From Candidatus Peregrinibacteria bacterium (GTDB taxonomy: Bacteria > Patescibacteriota > Gracilibacteria > UM-FILTER-43-11), in NCBI GenBank assembly GCA_016927155.1, contig JAFGNE010000093.1, positions 1-6,562 of the forward strand: a DNA stretch of 6,562 nt, in the 5' to 3' direction. A program made the translations under genes and the position numbers. Shown in pieces: positions 5,897-6,562 of the stretch (positions are counted from its first letter, which is position 1; the number at the start of each line of letters is the position of its first letter). The notes beneath the pieces were generated by a model. The model was not told where the DNA came from. It did no database searches and saw only the letters and a list, made by a program, of their open reading frames with translations.

Positions 5897-6562
5897 TTAC
5901 GCGAATAAATTATACACGTAAAGCGTTTCCTCGGCACATTTTTTCCAGCTGAAATGGCCGGCGCGGGCCAAACTTTTTTCTTTCAAGTCTTTCTGGAGGG
6001 ACTTATGGTTCAAAAACTCATGGATACCAAGACCGATGGAATCAATTGAAAAAGGATCCACAAAAACCGCGTTCTGCGCTGTAACTTCGCGGTTCACGGG
6101 AATATCGGCCGCCACAATGGGGATACCGTGGCTCATCGCTTCCACAAGGGGCAGGTTGAAACCTTCATAATAAGACACGTGCGTCAGCGCGGTAGCCTGC
6201 CTATAAAGAGCCGAAAGTTCCGCGGGGGCGAGCGGCGGAGTGAAAATAATGCCGCCTTTGGGTTTAACGGGAATTTTTCCGGCAACGCGTTCCTGGTAAC
6301 GGTCGGTCAGCCATGTTTCAAGGCCGCGGCCTTTGGCGCCAACAAGGATAAGGTCGATAGAATAATGGTTGGCGATATGTTTTTGGAACGCTTCCATGAG
6401 CGCGGGCACGTTTTTGCGCTCGTCATAACCTCCCACATATAATAAATAAGGGCGGCGCAAAGGCATGTCGGGGGCCACCGGTTCACCCTCTTGCGAAGGC
6501 GGCGCCAAAGGAATGACACTGATGTCTTTTTCTTTCAGTTTGAGCAAACATTCCATTTCGCC
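5897..6562 (-). CDS. GT4-family glycosyltransferase, C-terminal part (5'-partial at window edge)
   Basis: Retaining glycosyltransferase of GT-B fold (glycosyl transferases group 1), transferring a sugar from a nucleotide donor to a glycan or lipid acceptor at the cytoplasmic face of the membrane. What is visible is the C-terminal donor-binding half, about 220 residues. PYLLYVGGYDERKNVPALMEAF (counted from the Met at 6556, residues 36-57) carries the conserved Gly-Gly and Arg-Lys. The EX7E motif is EGFNLPLVE at 131-139, followed by AMSHGIPIVAADIPVNREV. The frame stays open to 6562 and GT4 proteins have a further acceptor domain of about 170 residues, so the ATG at 6556 is internal rather than the start. 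The stop is TAA. Donor, acceptor and pathway cannot be told from this half; O-antigen-like, capsule or glycolipid synthesis are all possible. Confidence 0.92.
   Translation of the reverse strand, partial: GEMECLLKLKEKDISVIPLAPPSQEGEPVAPDMPLRRPYLLYVGGYDERKNVPALMEAFQKHIANHYSIDLILVGAKGRGLETWLTDRYQERVAGKIPVKPKGGIIFTPPLAPAELSALYRQATALTHVSYYEGFNLPLVEAMSHGIPIVAADIPVNREVTAQNAVFVDPFSIDSIGLGIHEFLNHKSLQKDLKEKSLARAGHFSWKKCAEETLYVYNLFA

Noticed and set aside
5866..5937. GTG start at 5937 for the small membrane protein
   Set aside because: It would overlap the glycosyltransferase by 41 bp and add 24 mostly basic residues before the natural membrane helix; ATG 5865 gives a clean two-helix protein.

Overview
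This window looks like a bacterial chromosome fragment of mid-range GC. The best lineage guess is Patescibacteria (candidate phyla radiation), with low to moderate confidence. The reason is the pairing of a short ECF-type sigma factor with a membrane protein that carries a FecR-like domain and a region resembling DUF5667, an architecture I associate with that group. TGA is used as a stop (end of the sigma gene), so this is not one of the lineages that read TGA as glycine. No rRNA, tRNA, CRISPR array, insertion sequence or phage gene is visible, and no stretch above 300 bases lacks a gene.

Layout: on the plus strand, 2-937 encodes the end of (or all of) a protein with a proline/acid-rich disordered start and a TPR-like helical end. 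Everything else is on the minus strand and reads from right to left: the C-terminal half of a GT4 glycosyltransferase (6562-5897), a 96-residue two-helix membrane protein (5865-5575), GMP synthase guaA (5512-3692), an ECF sigma factor (3566-3009) and its probable membrane-bound anti-sigma partner (2954-948). The gaps are 31, 62, 125 and 54 bp, so the first three genes may be co-transcribed. The sigma/anti-sigma pair appears to have its own extended -10 promoter in the 125-bp gap. The TPR gene and the anti-sigma gene converge with only 10 bp between their stop codons.

Functionally the window joins an envelope glycosylation gene, a purine biosynthesis gene (XMP to GMP) and a signal-responsive transcription switch. 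The switch probably works by membrane sequestration: the cytoplasmic N-terminus of the FecR/DUF5667 protein holds the sigma factor, and its external domains sense a signal.

The least expected signals are: a nested inverted repeat that fills the gap before guaA; a GuaA whose C-terminal domain is of the long, eukaryote-like type; two separate internal duplications in the anti-sigma protein; an in-frame, stop-free linker joining sigma and anti-sigma across a single TGA; a perfect dyad just before the anti-sigma start; and the absence of well-placed Shine-Dalgarno sequences before all four visible starts. I found no convincing defence system or other wholly new gene system.
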